Assembly: GCA_964394335.1 (NCBI GenBank)
Contig: CAYMVZ010000006.1
Span: 1 to 49,344 of the forward strand
Direction of reading: 5' to 3'
DNA: 49,344 bases
Source: CAJXCL01 sp964394335
GTDB taxonomy: Bacteria > Nitrospinota > Nitrospinia > CAJXCL01
Shown: positions 46,949 to 49,344 of the stretch, piece after piece
Layout of the letters: every line of letters starts with the position of its first letter
Position numbering within the stretch: position 1 is the stretch's first letter
Translations under genes and position numbers: made by a program
The notes under the pieces: generated by a model
Database searches by the model: none
Told to the model about the DNA's origin: nothing
The model's input: only the letters and a program-made list of their open reading frames with translations

Positions 46949-48190
46949 ATGTTAGAGCTTGTTCAAGAGTCACTTAAAAACGTAGGAGTTCCAGGCTTTC
47001 TCTCTCTCCTTCTAAGTTGGTTGACAACAATTCTTATCGTTCTTCTTTTAGCAATTTTTTCAAATCTACTCGCAAAAAAAATTATTTTTAATAGTCTGCT
47101 GTTCGTAATTCAAAAATCTCAGAACAAATGGGATGATGCCTTAATAAAATATAAAGTATTTGATCACTTAACCCATTTTTTTCCCTTCCTGGTTGTTTAT
47201 CTCTTTGCCCCCGTCTTTAACGCAGCAGAGAGTTGGATTGAAAGAATTTCACTCACATGCATGATAGCTATAGGTCTTTTTGCCTTTAACTCCTTTTTAA
47301 ACGCTGTTGTGGATATTTACAATAGCTTTGACATCTCGAGGGAAAAACCGATTAAAGGTTACGTCCAGGTGCTAAAAATCGCTTTATTTTTCCTCATCGG
47401 AATCTTCATTTTAGCCACGCTGATGAATCGCTCTCCATGGGGTCTCTTGAGCGGTCTGGGAGCAATGACCGCCATTCTTATGTTTGTATTTAAAGACACC
47501 GTGCTGGGCTTTATCGCGAGTCTTCAACTTTCCTTTAATGATATGGTTCGTGTCGGTGATTGGATTGAAATGCCAAAATACGGGGCCGACGGGAACGTCA
47601 CCGACGTGTCGCTCCATACAGTGAAGGTCAGGAACTGGGATAAAACAATTACTACCATTCCGAGTTATGCACTTGTATCCGATTCTTTCAAAAACTGGCG
47701 GGGTATGAAAGAATCTGGGGGAAGACGTATCAAGCGAGCCATATATATTGACATCAATAGCATTAAGTTCTGCACTCCGCAAATGCTTGACCGCTTTGAA
47801 AAAATGCAACTCCTCACAGAATATATTCGAAAGAAGAAAAAAGAAATTGGAGATTTTAACCGGGATTTGAAAATTGATCCGACCGATGCCATTAGCAGTC
47901 GAAACATGACCAATGTCGGGACATTCAGGGCTTACATCCAGTCTTACCTGCAGAACCATCCCAAAATCCAAAAGGATATGACTTTCCTCATTCGTCAACT
48001 CCAGCCCACACAAAATGGATTACCAATGGAAATCTATGTTTTCAGTAATGATCAGGATTGGATCAGATACGAAGGAATCCAGTCCGATATTATGGATCAT
48101 CTTTTTGCCGCTCTCCCTGAGTTTGAGCTGAGGGCCTTTCAATTACCTTCCGGAAGCGACTTTCAAAAACCATTAAGGCAAAGCATTTAA
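46949..48190 (+). CDS. YbdG-like MscS mechanosensitive channel
   Basis: A 413-aa membrane channel of the MscS superfamily, YbdG (miniconductance) branch. It has several N-terminal helices, then the pore-lining helix region GLLSGLGAMTAILMFVFKDT, followed by the beta domain with FNDMVRVGDWIEMPKYGADG and VKVRNWDKTITTIP, and a long C-terminal cytoplasmic domain with NWRGMKESGGRRIKRA. YbdG relatives respond to mild hyperosmotic change rather than acting only as emergency valves. The start is ATG 46949. It follows TerB and precedes a repeat copy. Confidence 0.9.
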   Translation: MLELVQESLKNVGVPGFLSLLLSWLTTILIVLLLAIFSNLLAKKIIFNSLLFVIQKSQNKWDDALIKYKVFDHLTHFFPFLVVYLFAPVFNAAESWIERISLTCMIAIGLFAFNSFLNAVVDIYNSFDISREKPIKGYVQVLKIALFFLIGIFILATLMNRSPWGLLSGLGAMTAILMFVFKDTVLGFIASLQLSFNDMVRVGDWIEMPKYGADGNVTDVSLHTVKVRNWDKTITTIPSYALVSDSFKNWRGMKESGGRRIKRAIYIDINSIKFCTPQMLDRFEKMQLLTEYIRKKKKEIGDFNRDLKIDPTDAISSRNMTNVGTFRAYIQSYLQNHPKIQKDMTFLIRQLQPTQNGLPMEIYVFSNDQDWIRYEGIQSDIMDHLFAALPEFELRAFQLPSGSDFQKPLRQSI

Positions 48191-48209
48191 AGGTTTTGTT
48201 TGCTAAATA

Positions 48210-48279
48210 TTGAAGCTCTCTGCGGCAAAGCTGAGCTTAGCTCTACAAGTTATGGCGAATGCACTCGCTAAACACTTTC
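48210..48279 (+). repeat. Composite palindromic repeat, copy 5 (short)
   Basis: It begins TTGAAGCTCT, carries GGCAAAGCTGAGCTTAGCTC in the middle, and ends with the AATGCACTCGCTAAACACTT tail (48258-48279). The central module is the reverse complement of one in the structured repeats. Confidence 0.7.
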
Positions 48280-48377
48280 AACAGTTTACAAAGTTAAAAA
48301 ACATTGCACAGTCTTCTGGTGAGGGGTATCTTGAGAAAAGATAGTTACAGTCTTATTAGTAATTAGGAAATAAACAT

Positions 48378-49344
48378 ATGCCTGAGAAAACTATAAGTCA
48401 AAAACTTCGATTAAAGTTTGAACCCTATAAGAAGAACAAGGTTCTTTTTTTTATATCAGAAATTAATATACGAAATGCCCTTCTCGCTTTTATTACATCC
48501 TTGGGTGTTAAAAAATTTGCTTTCATGAAGAACAAAGAAGAACTCATGTATGAGGTTGGAGAAAACGCCCGGGAAGAGCGCAGAAAACGTTATTGCATTT
48601 GCATTATGACATACCATCATAAAAATATCGGTAACCCTGCCTACATTGCCAGCTTGCTTCACTCTGTTAAGCAACTCACTATTAAACCGGATGCTTTACT
48701 GCCTTTCCTTGTATTAGCCGATTCCGAAACATCTATAGAAATACAATTTGGAAAAACACCGGAAATAAGGGCATTGACGATTCGAGCCGCATCCAAGTAC
48801 GGACTAAAAGGCATTGTTATTGGAAATCTGGATGATTCGAAAACAGCTAATCTGGTTATAGAAAAAGTCATCGAAATTATAGAAGATGATGAATTAGCCA
48901 AAATGTCTCCCCTTGATCGTCACTTACGCAAACTGATCAACAGGGCATACACATACCTCAATCAAATTGTAGGCAGCGAAGAGGAAAAGGAAGAAAACAT
49001 TAATAAGGCAATCAGTTTGTTTGAGGAGGTTCTGGAGCAATCCAGAAATAATTGTGAAGCGCTCCTTGGAAAGGCAATCGCATCTGCCGCTAGCTCTGAT
49101 ATGAAAAAAATTCGTGATGCAAGTGAATTGTTCGGAAGGCTTCAAGAGGCAGAGGAAGACATGGAGAGAGTTTATGAAGGACATGCGGGGGCTTGCTATA
49201 AAATGGCGGAACTTGTAAAAGATGAAGAATCGTGCCATAAATGGCTGCTGAAAGGTGTTAAAAGCTTAAGTTCCCTCGTCGAATGGCAGATGAGTAAAGA
49301 ACCCCGTGCTTCCGCACGGGGCATTAAAAACCTAAATCCATTTG
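48378..49344 (+). CDS. Degenerate-receiver/alpha-helical repeat protein, partial (runs off right edge)
   Basis: An open frame of 322 codons from ATG 48378 to the window end with no stop; it continues beyond the window. Residues ~20-170 align by eye with the receiver of the REC-TPR protein at 20092-21417 (KVLFFISEINIRNALL; RKRYCICIMTYHH; YGLKGIVIGNLDDSK), but the acidic pair is replaced by I/S, the phosphoacceptor Asp by Thr and the KP Lys is absent, so it should not be phosphorylated classically. From ~180 it is helical and TPR-like. A GC-rich hairpin (49302-49321) lies within the frame near the edge, so a repeat may have entered or ended it. Confidence 0.7.
   Translation, partial: MPEKTISQKLRLKFEPYKKNKVLFFISEINIRNALLAFITSLGVKKFAFMKNKEELMYEVGENAREERRKRYCICIMTYHHKNIGNPAYIASLLHSVKQLTIKPDALLPFLVLADSETSIEIQFGKTPEIRALTIRAASKYGLKGIVIGNLDDSKTANLVIEKVIEIIEDDELAKMSPLDRHLRKLINRAYTYLNQIVGSEEEKEENINKAISLFEEVLEQSRNNCEALLGKAIASAASSDMKKIRDASELFGRLQEAEEDMERVYEGHAGACYKMAELVKDEESCHKWLLKGVKSLSSLVEWQMSKEPRASARGIKNLNPF
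49302..49321. repeat. GC-rich perfect hairpin inside the last reading frame
   Basis: CCCCGTGC (49302-49309), TTCC loop, GCACGGGG (49314-49321): an 8-bp perfect stem unlike the AT-rich surrounding coding sequence. It could be an inserted repeat. Confidence 0.6.

Noticed and set aside
1..49344. tRNA, rRNA, CRISPR arrays, transposases, phage genes
   Set aside because: I looked for T-loop motifs, spaced direct repeats and recombinase signatures in all gaps and saw none; repeats present are palindromic, not CRISPR-like.

Overview
The window looks like chromosomal sequence from an uncultured Gram-negative bacterium of moderate-to-low GC content. It has a lipid A/undecaprenyl-sugar style GT2-GT39-LAB_N operon, YbdG-type MscS, MacB/FtsX permeases, PspA and lipoprotein-like signals. 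The gene mix is metabolically mixed: a ferredoxin-dependent 2-oxoacid oxidoreductase (usually anaerobic or reductive) sits beside haem genes with an FAD-type (oxygen-using family) protoporphyrinogen oxidase. Intergenic spaces are packed with palindromic repeats of the kind common in Nitrospinota-, Schekmanbacteria- and Desulfobacterota-like genomes. I cannot fix the phylum from sequence alone. I see no tRNA, rRNA, CRISPR array, transposase or phage genes.

Layout. 1-5.6 kb: tail of a PQQ sugar-dehydrogenase-like protein, a zinc MDR dehydrogenase, cobyrinate a,c-diamide synthase, an LsrF-like aldolase, a small Cys-rich protein and an orphan GlcF-like iron-sulfur protein. 5.7-9.0 kb: LAB_N, GT39 and GT2 membrane-glycosylation operon and a CPBP-like membrane protein with altered catalytic residues. 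9.3-18 kb: a DJ-1 protein, then nucleotide excision repair (uvrA coupled to a phosphoesterase; uvrC on the opposite strand), separated by an MBL-fold protein, a 63-aa protein and a repeat-rich gap. 18-23.5 kb: a SagB-type oxidoreductase overlapping a DUF4405-like membrane protein, a PflA-like radical SAM protein, a soluble histidine kinase/REC-TPR pair, a small lipoprotein and peptide deformylase. 23.6-31.2 kb: 2-oxoacid:ferredoxin oxidoreductase as two fused polypeptides, then hemE-hemH-hemG. 31.3-34.9 kb: a remnant nucleotidyltransferase pair, two MacB-like permeases with no ATPase, and a small membrane protein. 35.5-40.1 kb: an all-plus-strand envelope-stress-like cluster (TPR protein, coiled-coil/TM protein, K+ channel, J-domain protein, YbjN, PspA, DUF4178). 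40.2-48.2 kb: a small HTH gene with a palindromic operator, a 749-aa KamA-like radical SAM protein behind a secreted HExxH protein, tryptophanase, TerB and MscS. The window ends inside a degenerate-receiver protein.

The most interesting signals are (i) the PspA/YbjN/DUF4178/K+-channel/J-domain cluster, (ii) an intergenic repeat whose hairpin arms change in compensating ways around an invariant core, together with a second five-copy repeat always in the same orientation, and (iii) the unusual long KamA-like enzyme paired with a predicted secreted metallopeptidase. All functional statements are inferences from recognisable motifs; no database search was run.
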